Below are positions 5,070 to 13,235 of a DNA stretch of 15,628 bases, piece by piece. Both the position numbers and the translations under genes were made by a program. Positions within the stretch are counted from its first letter, which is position 1, and every line of letters begins with the position of its first letter. Source of the DNA: AC-32 sp035624425 (GTDB lineage Bacteria > Actinomycetota > Thermoleophilia > Gaiellales > Gaiellaceae); assembly GCA_035624425.1 (NCBI GenBank), contig DASPRN010000120.1:1-15628 (forward strand). Direction: 5' to 3'. The notes under the pieces are model-generated. The model made no database searches. It was not told where the DNA came from and saw only the letters and a list, made by a program, of their open reading frames with translations.

Positions 5070-6227
5070 CTAGGCGACGCTGAAGATGACCGGATAGTCG
5101 GCGGAGTTGTTCGACGTGAAGGTCTCGCCGGCGACCGGCGTCACCTCGACCTTGATCGTGGCCGGGGTCGAAAAGTTCACAATCGGGATGTTCTTGAAGG
5201 TGACGGTCGTCGATTCGCCCGGGTTGAGGAAGTCGATCTTCGTGGACTTGGTGATGTTGCCGCCCTTCGACTGCTCGATCGTCAGCTTGACGGGCACGCC
5301 GAACACCTGCGACTTGCCGGTGTTCATGACGGTCACCTGAAAGGCCATGTCGGAGGTGGGAACGATGGTCGTCTGGGTCGAGGTCGTGAGCTCCTTGCCC
5401 GACGGCTCCACCTTGGTCGAGACCAGCCCCGTGCCGCACGGGCAGCCGGTGCCGGCCGACGAGGCGCCTTTCAGACGCTGGAGCACGGAGGTCATCGCGC
5501 TCGTCGAGGCGAGCTCGTCGGTCTGGAGCGCGGTCGAGCCAGGCACGAGCGGCCCCCCCGCCGCATTGGTTCCGGTCACGCCCTGCCGCCGCAGCTCGGC
5601 GTCAGACGGGCCCTTGAACGAGTCCTCCCAGATCACGTCGCTCGCGAGCAGGCGCTGCATCTGCGCGGTGAGCAGCGGCGCCGCCTTGCTGACCGCCGTG
5701 GAGGAAGCCGTGGTCGCCAGCGCGCTCGCGAGCCCGGTCAGACCGCTGACGCGGTACTGCAGCGCCTGGATGACCGCCTGGTGCTCGTCGCGCAGCGTCC
5801 CGGGCGGCGTGATCGCCTGAGCGCGGTTGACGTTGAGCTGCTCCTGTCGCGCGAGCCCCGAGAGCTGCTGCTCGAGCTGCGCACGCTTGACACCGGGGGC
5901 GAGCAGGTCCTGGCTGAGCTCCCGTCCGATCTGCTGGGACGACGAGGCAAGCTCTGCGATCTTCGCCATGTAGTTCTTGTAGGTGCTGCTCTTGCTGCTT
6001 GCCTGGCAGCTCTGGATCCAGAAGACGAGCAGGACGATGATCAGGATCGCGAAGGCGATCAGGCCGATGAGCCGCAAAAGCGGCGTCAGGTTCTGCGGCG
6101 CGCGCGGAGGGCGAGGCGGGCCTCCTGGGCCCTGCCGGCGGACATCCCGCTCCGGCTTGCTCGTCTCCTCCGTGGGCGGTTCTTCCTCGAAGAAGTCGAA
6201 ATCGATGTCGGTGTCGTGCTCGCTCAT
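5070..6227 (-). CDS. Single-pass membrane protein with CARDB-like C-terminal domain
   Basis: The 385-residue protein has an acidic N-terminus (DIDFDFFEEEPPTEE), a Pro/Arg-rich stretch (about 28-46), one transmembrane segment (about 49-72, ending FWIQSC), a predicted helical region (about 80-190), and a C-terminal beta-rich domain (about 275-385). The last domain carries hallmarks of CARDB/APHP adhesion-like domains: VTVMNTGKSQVFGVPVKL, FLNPGESTTVTF and the closing VAGETFTSNNSADYPV. The topology predicts a short cytoplasmic tail and a large outer part. A CPC pair is present at 262-264 (GCPCGTG). No specific function is known. The start is ATG at 6227, without a Shine-Dalgarno sequence. It is divergent from the kinase-fha cluster and shares a 98-bp promoter region with it. 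Confidence 0.75.
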   Translation of the reverse strand: MSEHDTDIDFDFFEEEPPTEETSKPERDVRRQGPGGPPRPPRAPQNLTPLLRLIGLIAFAILIIVLLVFWIQSCQASSKSSTYKNYMAKIAELASSSQQIGRELSQDLLAPGVKRAQLEQQLSGLARQEQLNVNRAQAITPPGTLRDEHQAVIQALQYRVSGLTGLASALATTASSTAVSKAAPLLTAQMQRLLASDVIWEDSFKGPSDAELRRQGVTGTNAAGGPLVPGSTALQTDELASTSAMTSVLQRLKGASSAGTGCPCGTGLVSTKVEPSGKELTTSTQTTIVPTSDMAFQVTVMNTGKSQVFGVPVKLTIEQSKGGNITKSTKIDFLNPGESTTVTFKNIPIVNFSTPATIKVEVTPVAGETFTSNNSADYPVIFSVA

Positions 6228-6253
6228 GGGTGTTTGCAGGAAAAAGCCGCGTC

Positions 6254-6259
6254 ACTCTA
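6254..6259 (-). promoter_or_regulatory. Possible -10 box for the CARDB-like membrane-protein gene
   Basis: TAGAGT on the minus strand lies 26 bases before the ATG at 6227, inside the 98-bp divergent region 6228-6325 that must also drive the kinase-fha-pknB cluster. The match to the TAnnnT consensus is good, but no -35 box is clear. I could not find an equally good -10 box for the plus strand in this gap. Confidence 0.25.
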
Positions 6260-6325
6260 CCGCGTGGCCAGGCCAGCGCGGTTCAGGCGCAGGATTACGG
6301 CCGGCAGCGCGAAATGTGAGGGGTC

Positions 6326-7984
6326 GTGTCCGAGGCGGCCCCTGCGCTCTCCCCCAGCGAGCTCGTAGCCGAGCGCTACCGGCCCCTGCGGCCGCTGGGA
6401 AGCGGCGGCTCCGGCTCGGTTTGGCTCGCCCGCGACGAGCGCAACGGGCTCGACGTCGCGCTGAAGATCGTTCCACGCGAGGGCAAGGCGGCCACGCGGG
6501 CGGAGCGGGAGGCGCTGGCGGCCGCGCGGCTCAGGCACGAGCGCTGCCTGCGCGCCTACGCGCTCGAGCGCGACTCGCGCAACGTCTACATCGCGTACGA
6601 GTACGTGCCGGGGCAGACGATGCGGCAGGCGCTGCGGGCAGGCGACCTGAACGACGCGCAGTCGGTCGAGGCGGCGGCGCAGGTGCTCGAGGCGCTCGCA
6701 CACGCGCACGGGCGTGGAGTCGTCCACCGCGACGTGAAGCCTTCGAACGTGCTCGTCGCCGACGGCGAGGAGCTGTCGATCCGCCTGCTCGACTTCGGCC
6801 TGGCCCAACTCGCCGACGAGGAGACGCTGACCGCGACCGGCGACGTGCCGGGAACCCTGGCCTACGTGCCACCCGAGCGGCTGCACGGCGAGCCGGGCGA
6901 CACCGCTGCCGACGTCTGGGCGGTCGGCGTGATGCTCTGGGAGGCGCTGGCCGGCTGGCACCCGTTCTGGAACGGCTCGCTGCTTGAGACGGCCCGCCGG
7001 ATCGAGACCGGCGCGGCTCCGCTCGTATCGGTGAGACCGGACCTGCCGAAGACGCTCGGCGCGCTCGTCGACCGGATGCTGGCCTTGAACCCTGCGGCCC
7101 GGCCACCGGCGGCGCACCTCGCGGGCGATCTTCGCGACGCGCTGGCCGAGCGGGTCCGGCGGCGCGGGACGAGCGGGCCCAACGTCCGGCTGGGGACGCC
7201 GCTTCGCTTCGCCGCGCCGGCTGCGGCCGGGCTCTTCGCGGGCTGGACGGCGGGCTCGATCGCCTTCTTCCCGGGCCTCGCCGCGCCGCTGCTCGGGCTG
7301 CTGGCCTTTGCGCTCACGCTCGTGCGGCCCCGGCTCGGGCTCGCCTTTGCGCTACTCGTGCCGGTGCTCCCGCTCGGGAACATCTCGTCCGGCCTGGCGC
7401 TCTTCTACGGCGCAGTCGCCTGCGCCTGGCTGGCGCTCTCCTGGCGTGCGCCACGCGACGGGCTCTTTCTCGCATTCGGCCCGCTGCTGGCGCCGGTCTT
7501 CGCGCTCGGCCTGCTACCGCTCGTCGCGCAGGGCATCCGCAGCCTGCCGCGGCGCGCCCTGCAGGTGGCCGCGGCGGTCCTGCTGGCCGCGATCGTCGCC
7601 GGACTCCGCCATGCGCCGCTTCCGTTCACGGGTGGGGCGCCGCCCGCCGGGCTCGGGATTGCAGGCAGCCAGGATCCCCTCGCCGTCGCCCGGGCTCTCT
7701 GGAACGCGCTCCTGAGCCATCCGGCGCTCCTGCTCGAGGCCCTGGTGCTCGCCGGTGCGGCCGTCGCCATTCCCTTCGTCGCCGGGCGCGGCCTCTGGTG
7801 GATCGCCGGGCTCGGAGCCGCGCTGATGGCCACGGCACTCCTGCCCGAGCCCGCCGTCGCCGCGGTCCCGCTCGTCCTCACGACCTGGGCAACCTGCATC
7901 GTCCTGGCTCTCCGAGAGCGCCGCGCGGGCGCAGCCGGTACGGCTTCGAACGGCAGCGCAAGCGACGCCTTGGCCCGGAGTTAG
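6326..7984 (+). CDS. Serine/threonine protein kinase fused to a multi-pass membrane domain
   Basis: The 552-residue product has a complete Hanks-type kinase domain at about 17-275: glycine loop LGSGGSGSVWLA (24-35), ATP-binding K47 in VALKIV, catalytic HRDVKPSN (H134-N141, base D136), DFG at D156, and GTLAYVPPERL with ADVWAVGVMLWEALAGWHPF. From about residue 292 to 530 the chain is strongly hydrophobic, with roughly eight or nine predicted membrane segments. Related bacterial kinases usually have a single pass followed by a sensor. There is no PASTA or other extracellular domain, so signals probably come through the membrane part. The GTG start at 6326 has a weak GAGGGG ribosome site. It is the first gene of the cell-wall/phospho-signalling cluster and lies 29 bp from fhaA. 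Substrates may include the neighbouring FHA or SEDS/PBP proteins (inference). Confidence 0.88.
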   Translation: MSEAAPALSPSELVAERYRPLRPLGSGGSGSVWLARDERNGLDVALKIVPREGKAATRAEREALAAARLRHERCLRAYALERDSRNVYIAYEYVPGQTMRQALRAGDLNDAQSVEAAAQVLEALAHAHGRGVVHRDVKPSNVLVADGEELSIRLLDFGLAQLADEETLTATGDVPGTLAYVPPERLHGEPGDTAADVWAVGVMLWEALAGWHPFWNGSLLETARRIETGAAPLVSVRPDLPKTLGALVDRMLALNPAARPPAAHLAGDLRDALAERVRRRGTSGPNVRLGTPLRFAAPAAAGLFAGWTAGSIAFFPGLAAPLLGLLAFALTLVRPRLGLAFALLVPVLPLGNISSGLALFYGAVACAWLALSWRAPRDGLFLAFGPLLAPVFALGLLPLVAQGIRSLPRRALQVAAAVLLAAIVAGLRHAPLPFTGGAPPAGLGIAGSQDPLAVARALWNALLSHPALLLEALVLAGAAVAIPFVAGRGLWWIAGLGAALMATALLPEPAVAAVPLVLTTWATCIVLALRERRAGAAGTASNGSASDALARS

Positions 7985-8013
7985 AGTTCAGGGCCGGGGC
8001 ATCACCCGGTCGC

Positions 8014-8784
8014 ATGAGCGTCCTGCGGAACATCGAGCACAAGATCGAGGGCCTGTTCGAGGGAGTCTTCGGCCGCGCCTTTCGCACGCACGTGCAGCCG
8101 GTCGAGCTGGCGCGCAAGCTGACCAAGGAGATGGAGGACCACCGCGTCGTCTCCGTCTCGCGCGTCTACGCGCCGAACGAGTACAGCGTCTACCTCAGCC
8201 CCTCCGACCGCGAGCAGTTCGCGAGCTACGAGGACTCGCTGCGCAGCGAGCTCCAGGACTACCTGGCAGAGAACGCGCGCCGCGAGCGCTACGAGCTGCT
8301 CTCCGTGCCCGAGGTGAAGTTCGAGACCGACGACGACCTCGAGATGGGCGAGTTCGGGATCGCGACGCGCATGGTCCAGGGGCCTGCGCCGAAGCCCGGC
8401 GAGCCTCCCTCCCAGCCGGAGCCCGCCGCGACGATGGTCTACCGCAAGCCGGTCGAGACCGAGGCCGTCTCGGCCGACGAGCTCGGCCTCGGCCGCGAGG
8501 TCGTCAGCCTGACCGTCAACGGAACGAAGCACGAGCTGGACGGGATCCAGACCACGATCGGGCGCTCGAAGGACTGCGACATCCAGCTCGCCGACCCGAA
8601 CGTCTCCCGGCGCCACGCGGAGATCCGCCAGGAGGGCGCCGCCTACTGGGCGGTCGACCTCGACTCGACGAACGGGATGGAGGTGAACGGGCGCCGCCAG
8701 GAGCGGGCGAAGCTGCGGCAGGGAGACCGGATCACGGTCGGCTCGACCGAGCTCGTCTTCCGGCGGGAGGCGGAGGAGCCGTGA
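8014..8784 (+). CDS. fhaA: FhaA-like protein: DUF3662 domain plus FHA domain
   Basis: The 256-residue protein starts with the DUF3662 domain typical of actinobacterial FhaA (MSVLRNIEHKIEGLFEGVFG, VQPVELARKLTKEM, VSRVYAPNEYSVYLSPSD in parts) and ends with an FHA domain (about 163-250). The FHA domain has G183-R184-S185, S198, H201 and N220, which bind phosphothreonine. In mycobacteria FhaA (Rv0020c) binds phosphorylated MviN and tunes peptidoglycan synthesis; the same role is inferred here. The linker (about 122-160) is much shorter than in the roughly 527-residue mycobacterial protein. The ATG at 8014 is chosen because DUF3662 begins there; the frame also runs upstream into the kinase gene with Arg-rich nonsense. 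No Shine-Dalgarno sequence is evident. The stop overlaps the fhaB start. Confidence 0.92.
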   Translation: MSVLRNIEHKIEGLFEGVFGRAFRTHVQPVELARKLTKEMEDHRVVSVSRVYAPNEYSVYLSPSDREQFASYEDSLRSELQDYLAENARRERYELLSVPEVKFETDDDLEMGEFGIATRMVQGPAPKPGEPPSQPEPAATMVYRKPVETEAVSADELGLGREVVSLTVNGTKHELDGIQTTIGRSKDCDIQLADPNVSRRHAEIRQEGAAYWAVDLDSTNGMEVNGRRQERAKLRQGDRITVGSTELVFRREAEEP

Positions 8785-9257
8785 CCTTCGGCTCGATCGC
8801 CGTCGAGGAGGCGCTCCTCGTCCTCAAGGTCGCCTTCCTGGTGCTGCTCTATCTGTTCATCTGGCGGATCGTCCGGACCGCAGCCCGGGACGTGACGATG
8901 CCACAGGAGAGCTTCGTGCTCGCGCCCGGGTCGGTGCCCGGCCTCGGCCCTGACATCGAGGCGGGAAGGCTGGTCGTGCTCAAGAGCCCGGCGCTCGGCG
9001 AAGGCGACGAGTGGGAGCTCGACTCCTCGCCGCTGACGCTCGGCCGCGGCTCGCAGAACGACGTCCAGCTCGACCGGGACGAGTTCGCCTCGTCGACGCA
9101 CGCCCGGATCGAGCCGCGGCGCGACGGCGTCTGGGTCGAGGACATCGGCTCCACCAACGGCACCTATTTGAACGGCGTCCAGCTGACCCGGCCGAAGCGG
9201 CTCACCGCGGGCGACGTGCTCCGCGTGGGCGAGACCGAGCTGAGGTACGAGCTGTGA
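8781..9257 (+). CDS. fhaB: FhaB-like membrane-anchored FHA protein
   Basis: The 158-residue protein has an N-terminal hydrophobic segment (about 8-30, EEALLVLKVAFLVLLYLFIW), a linker, and an FHA domain (about 65-156). The pSer/pThr-binding residues are G88-R89-S91 in LGRGSQNDVQL, S105 and H107 in SSTHARI, and N126-G127 in DIGSTNGTYLNG. In mycobacteria FhaB (FipA) links PknA/PknB signalling to FtsZ and septal wall synthesis. The GTG start overlaps the fhaA stop in a 4-base GTGA, and a good ribosome site (GGAGG, 8772-8776) lies inside fhaA. Its own stop overlaps the pstP start in the same way, so the three genes should be translationally coupled. Confidence 0.93.
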   Translation: MTFGSIAVEEALLVLKVAFLVLLYLFIWRIVRTAARDVTMPQESFVLAPGSVPGLGPDIEAGRLVVLKSPALGEGDEWELDSSPLTLGRGSQNDVQLDRDEFASSTHARIEPRRDGVWVEDIGSTNGTYLNGVQLTRPKRLTAGDVLRVGETELRYEL

Positions 9258-10423
9258 GACTCGGCGGAAGCGCCGCTGCCACCGACCCGGGCCGGCGGCG
9301 CCGGCACAACGAGGACTCCTACGTCTGCGAGCCGCCGCTGTTTGCGGTCGCCGACGGCATCGGCGGCGCCCAGGCCGGCGAGGTGGCCTCGGGCCTGGCC
9401 GCCGCGGCGGTGCGCGACGATCCGGGCGACGGGGACGGCGACGCCCGCGGCCGCGTCCACGCGCTCGTGCAGGAGGCCAACCGCCGCGTCTACGAGCGGC
9501 AGGCCGCCGACGCCGCGGTCTCGGGGATGGGCACGACGATGACCGCCGCACTGGTCCAGGACGACCACGTCTGGATCGGGCACGTGGGCGACTCGCGCGC
9601 CTACCGGATCCGCGACGGCAGACTCGAGCAGCTGACCGAAGACCACTCCCTCGTCGCCGAGCTCGTCCGCACCGGCAAGCTCTCGCCCGAGGAGGCGGAC
9701 TCCCACCCGCAGCGCTCGATCGTCACGCGCGCGCTCGGCACCGACCCGGAGGTCGAGGTCGACACCTTCCAGGTCGAGGCGAAGCCCGGCGACCTCTTCC
9801 TGCTCTGCTCCGACGGCCTGACGACGATGGTCGACGACGCGACCATCCTGCGCGAGATCGAGCCCAACCGCGACGACCTGCAGGCCGCGGTGAAGGCGCT
9901 CGTGCAGGCGGCCAACCGCGGCGGCGGCGAGGACAACATCACGGTGGTCTGCTTCGAGATCGCGGGCGACGACGACGGGCGCACGGTCAGCCTGCCACCG
10001 GAGCAGGAGGGAGCCACGGCGGACTCCGACGACGCGGAAACGCTGGACGAGATCGACCGTGTGCCGGTGGTCGAGGCCGCAGAGCCCGAGCCCAGGCGCA
10101 AGGAGGCCCACCCGGTCCGGCGCCGGGCCCTCCTGTCCGGCGCCGCGCTGATCGCAGTCATCCTCGCCTGCGGCTTCGCGGTCTGGGGCCTCTGGTACTC
10201 GCACTTCGTCGGCGCGGAGCCGGACGGCCACGTGGCCGTCTACCAGGGCATCCCCTGGAACGTCGCGGGCAACCTCCACCTCTATCGCGCGGTCTACGTG
10301 AGCCCACTGCTGGACGTGCAGCTCAGCGCTACCGAGCGGCAGAAGCTGTTCGACCACAGCCTGCGCAGCAAGTCGTCCGCGTTCGCCGCCGTCCGCCGCT
10401 ACGAGCAGCAGATCGGACCATGA
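9254..10423 (+). CDS. pstP: PP2C-family Ser/Thr protein phosphatase PstP
   Basis: The 389-residue protein has an N-terminal PP2C domain (about 1-240) with all metal-site motifs: RRHNEDSY (E20, D21), VADGIGG (D34, G35), GMGTT, HVGDSRAY (D113), CSDGL (D187) and GGEDNITV (D227, N228). After an acidic linker comes one transmembrane segment (about 290-313) and an outer domain of about 75 residues (GHVAVYQGIPWNVAG onward), as in mycobacterial PstP. It removes phosphates from PknA/PknB-type kinases and their targets. The GTG at 9254 is chosen because it overlaps the fhaB stop (GTGA) and leads straight into the first PP2C strand. The upstream continuation of the frame is antisense-like nonsense over fhaB. 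The stop overlaps the next gene in ATGA. Confidence 0.95.
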   Translation: MRLGGSAAATDPGRRRRHNEDSYVCEPPLFAVADGIGGAQAGEVASGLAAAAVRDDPGDGDGDARGRVHALVQEANRRVYERQAADAAVSGMGTTMTAALVQDDHVWIGHVGDSRAYRIRDGRLEQLTEDHSLVAELVRTGKLSPEEADSHPQRSIVTRALGTDPEVEVDTFQVEAKPGDLFLLCSDGLTTMVDDATILREIEPNRDDLQAAVKALVQAANRGGGEDNITVVCFEIAGDDDGRTVSLPPEQEGATADSDDAETLDEIDRVPVVEAAEPEPRRKEAHPVRRRALLSGAALIAVILACGFAVWGLWYSHFVGAEPDGHVAVYQGIPWNVAGNLHLYRAVYVSPLLDVQLSATERQKLFDHSLRSKSSAFAAVRRYEQQIGP

Positions 10424-11724
10424 GCCTGAGGAATCGCGAGCTCGCGAACCTGGTCGTCGTCGGCATCCTGACGGCGATCGGCTTCGCCAGCGTCTACATC
10501 GCGCGCGAGTCGGTCGTCTCGACCGCATCGCTCTCGTACGCGGCCTTCTTCTTCGCGCTCTACCTGGCCGCGCACCTGATCTGCCGGCTGACCGTCCCGA
10601 ACGCCGACCAGTACCTGCTGCCGATGGCGGCGCTCCTGACCGGCGTCGGCGTGACGGAGATCTACCGGCTCGGCCCCGGCGACGCCTTCCGGCAGGGGCT
10701 CTGGATCGTGGTCGCCGTCGCCGCACTCGCCGTGACCCTGTTCTTCCTGCAGGGGGACTACCGGCGCCTGGAGAGCTACAAGTACCTCTTCGGCCTGGGC
10801 GCGATCGGCCTGCTCGTCCTGCCCGCGCTGCCGGTGGTCGGCGAGTCGGTGAACGGCGCGCGGCTCTGGGTCCACATCGGGTCGCTCCAGTTTCAGCCCG
10901 GCGAGCTGGCGAAGATCGCGCTGATCGTCTTCCTGGCCGGCTACCTGCGCGAGAAGCGCGAAGTGCTCGCTCAAGGAAGGCTGAAGGACTTCGGCCCGCT
11001 GCTCGTGATCTGGGGCGGCGCGATGCTCGTCCTCGTCGAGACGAACGACCTCGGCTCGGCGCTCCTCTACTACGGGATCTTCCTGGCGATGCTCTACGTC
11101 GCAACGGCCCGGCTGCTCTACGTCGGGCTCGGCGCTGCACTGTTCCTCGCCGGCGCGGCGGGCGTCTACAAGCTCGTCCCGCACGTCCGCGAGCGGGTCA
11201 CGATCTGGCTCCATCCCTGGACGAGCCACCCGGTCCCCTGCGCCATCAGCGGCAAGCCGGCGCTGCGGCAGGACTGCGCCAGCTACCAGCTCGTCAAGTC
11301 GCTCTACTCCCTCGCGCACGGCAACTGGTTCGGGACCGGCCTCGGCAAGGGCACCTTCGAGACGCCGAGCGGCCACCAGCTGATCCCGTACCTGAACACG
11401 GACTTCATCTACTCCGCGCTCGCGCAGGAGCTCGGGCTCGTGGGCGTCGCGGCGCTGCTGCTCGTGTACATGCTCTTCGTCACGCGCGGGATGAAGGTCG
11501 CGATGCTCGCCGACGACGGCTTCTCGAAGCTGCTCGCCGCCGGGCTGACGTTCTCCTTCGCGCTGCAGACGTTCATCATTGTCGGCGGGATCCTCCGCCT
11601 GATCCCGCTGACGGGGATCACGCTCCCGTTCATCAGCTACGGCGGCTCGAGCGTGGTCGCGAACTTCGTCCTCCTCGCCCTGCTGCTCCTCGTCTCCGAC
11701 CGGGCGAACCGGGAGCGCGGATGA
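10420..11724 (+). CDS. rodA: SEDS family peptidoglycan glycosyltransferase (RodA/FtsW)
   Basis: The 434-residue polytopic protein belongs to the SEDS family, which polymerises lipid II together with a class B PBP. Family stretches seen are FQPGELAKIALIVFLAGYL, VETNDLGSALLYYGIFLAML, WFGTGLGKGTF, LNTDFIYSALAQELGLVG and GITLPFISYGGSS. In the large extracellular loop, the LDPxxDPxGxGYQ pattern that carries the catalytic Asp in RodA/FtsW reads LHPWTSHPVPC, then about 14 extra residues and CASYQLVKSLYS. Both Asp positions are His (H265, H270), two Cys are added (C274, C286), and the nearest acid is D285. The position between pstP and pbpA matches mycobacterial rodA. The start overlaps the pstP stop (ATGA) and the stop overlaps the pbpA start (ATGA). 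Confidence 0.93.
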   Translation: MSLRNRELANLVVVGILTAIGFASVYIARESVVSTASLSYAAFFFALYLAAHLICRLTVPNADQYLLPMAALLTGVGVTEIYRLGPGDAFRQGLWIVVAVAALAVTLFFLQGDYRRLESYKYLFGLGAIGLLVLPALPVVGESVNGARLWVHIGSLQFQPGELAKIALIVFLAGYLREKREVLAQGRLKDFGPLLVIWGGAMLVLVETNDLGSALLYYGIFLAMLYVATARLLYVGLGAALFLAGAAGVYKLVPHVRERVTIWLHPWTSHPVPCAISGKPALRQDCASYQLVKSLYSLAHGNWFGTGLGKGTFETPSGHQLIPYLNTDFIYSALAQELGLVGVAALLLVYMLFVTRGMKVAMLADDGFSKLLAAGLTFSFALQTFIIVGGILRLIPLTGITLPFISYGGSSVVANFVLLALLLLVSDRANRERG

Positions 11725-13223
11725 ACCGCCAGATCGCCCGGCTCGCCCTGCTCGGCCTCGTCCTGATCGCCTCGCTGATCGTCGGCACGACCTACTGGCA
11801 GACGTGGGCGTCGGCCGGGCTCGCGGACAAGCAGGACAACGCGATCCAGGTGGTCGCGCAGCTCTCGGTCAAGCGCGGGAAGATCCGGGCGGCGAACGGC
11901 CAGATCCTCGCGACCAACCGCCGCAAGCGCGTCGGAGGGCAGACGCTCTACTTCCGCCGCTACCCGCAGGGCGGGCTCTACGCGCCGGTCGTGGGCTACT
12001 CGACCCAGTCGCGCTCCCGGGCAGGGCTCGAGGAGTCGGAGAACGACTACCTGACCGGCTCGAACACGAGCCTGAAGACGGTGGTCGACGGCTTGCTGAA
12101 CAAGCTCCGCGGCGAGACGATCAAGGGCAACGACCTCTGGCTGACGATCAAGCCGCAGGCCCAGCAGGTGGCGATGTCCCTGCTCGCCGGCAAGTGCGGC
12201 GCGGCGGTGGCGCTCGACCCGCGCACAGGCGCCGTGCGGGTGATGGCCTCTCGGCCGACGTACAACCCGAACCTGGTCGAGTCCAACTTCTCGAAGATCC
12301 TGCGCACCCGCGCGCCCTGCACCCCGGCCTCGCCGCTCGTCAACCGCGCGACCGCCGGCCTGTTCACCCCGGGCTCGAGCTTCAAGGTCGTGACCTCGAC
12401 CGCCGCCCTCGACTCGGGCCGCTACACGATCGACTCGCGCTTCAACGATCCCGGCTACTGCATCGAGTACGGGCAGAAGGTGAAGAACTTCGCCGACCAG
12501 GGCCGGGTCGAGGTCTTCGGCAACGTCGACTTCCTGCAGGCGCTCGAGCACTCGATCAACGCGGTCTTCTGCCAGATCGGCCAGCAGATCGGCGAGCGCT
12601 CGATCCTGAACGCGGCCAAGCGGTTCGGCTTCTACAAGCCGCCGCCGCTCGAGACCCCGTCCAGCGAGCGGAGGCCGAGCGGGCTCTACGATCGCGCCAA
12701 CCGCCTGTTCGACCCAACCGAGCCCCAGCAGGTCGACGTCGGCCGCCTCGCCTTCGGCCAGGGCCCCGCGACCGCCCACCCGCTGGTGACGCCGCTGCAG
12801 ATGGCGATGGTCGCGGCCGGGGTCGCGAACCAGGGCGTCGTCATGCGCCCCTTCGTCGTCGGCAAGGTGACCGCGCCCGACGGGAGCGTCATCTACCGCG
12901 CCCACCCGCACAGGTACAAGCGCGCGATGCGGCCGAGCACCGCCTCGCAGCTGAACCAGATGATGCAGGCGGTCGTCACCGGCGGCACCGGCACCGCGGC
13001 GCAGATCCCGGGGATCAAGGTCGCCGGCAAGACGGGCACCGCCGAGACGGGCGGCCCCGGGACGCCGAACACGACCTGGTTCATCGCCTTCGCCCCGGCC
13101 GACGCCCCGACCGTGGCGGTGGCCGTCGTGCTCCAGAACCAGACCGGCGTCGGCGGCACGACCGCCGCCCCGATCGCGAAGGCGATCATGGAGGCGTTAC
13201 TGACCCCGGGGTCGAATCCCTAA
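11721..13223 (+). CDS. pbpA: Class B penicillin-binding protein (PbpA-like transpeptidase)
   Basis: The 500-residue protein has an N-terminal membrane anchor (about 7-27), a short dimerisation-type region with RGKIRAANGQILATN, and a transpeptidase domain (about 150-495). The active-site motifs are SSFK with nucleophile S219 and K222, SIN at 278-280 and KTGTAETG with K437. It would cross-link peptidoglycan outside the membrane as partner of the SEDS protein encoded just upstream. The length and layout match actinobacterial PbpA. Four cysteines lie in the outer domain (C159, C200, C247, C284), more than usual for this class; C284 lies four residues after the SIN motif. The start overlaps the SEDS stop in ATGA, with gggag upstream as ribosome site. 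Confidence 0.95.
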   Translation: MNRQIARLALLGLVLIASLIVGTTYWQTWASAGLADKQDNAIQVVAQLSVKRGKIRAANGQILATNRRKRVGGQTLYFRRYPQGGLYAPVVGYSTQSRSRAGLEESENDYLTGSNTSLKTVVDGLLNKLRGETIKGNDLWLTIKPQAQQVAMSLLAGKCGAAVALDPRTGAVRVMASRPTYNPNLVESNFSKILRTRAPCTPASPLVNRATAGLFTPGSSFKVVTSTAALDSGRYTIDSRFNDPGYCIEYGQKVKNFADQGRVEVFGNVDFLQALEHSINAVFCQIGQQIGERSILNAAKRFGFYKPPPLETPSSERRPSGLYDRANRLFDPTEPQQVDVGRLAFGQGPATAHPLVTPLQMAMVAAGVANQGVVMRPFVVGKVTAPDGSVIYRAHPHRYKRAMRPSTASQLNQMMQAVVTGGTGTAAQIPGIKVAGKTGTAETGGPGTPNTTWFIAFAPADAPTVAVAVVLQNQTGVGGTTAAPIAKAIMEALLTPGSNP

Positions 13224-13235
13224 TGTCATGGTGAG

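Noticed and set aside
4972..5439. Minus-strand open frame ending next to the DUF4446 start
   Set aside because: Another frame of the CARDB-like gene on the same strand; composition is low-complexity Arg/His/Gln and no motif is seen.
9164..11140. Long minus-strand open frame of 658 codons
   Set aside because: Arg/Ala/Gly-rich antisense of fhaB, pstP and rodA. High GC leaves such frames open; the plus-strand genes have all family motifs.
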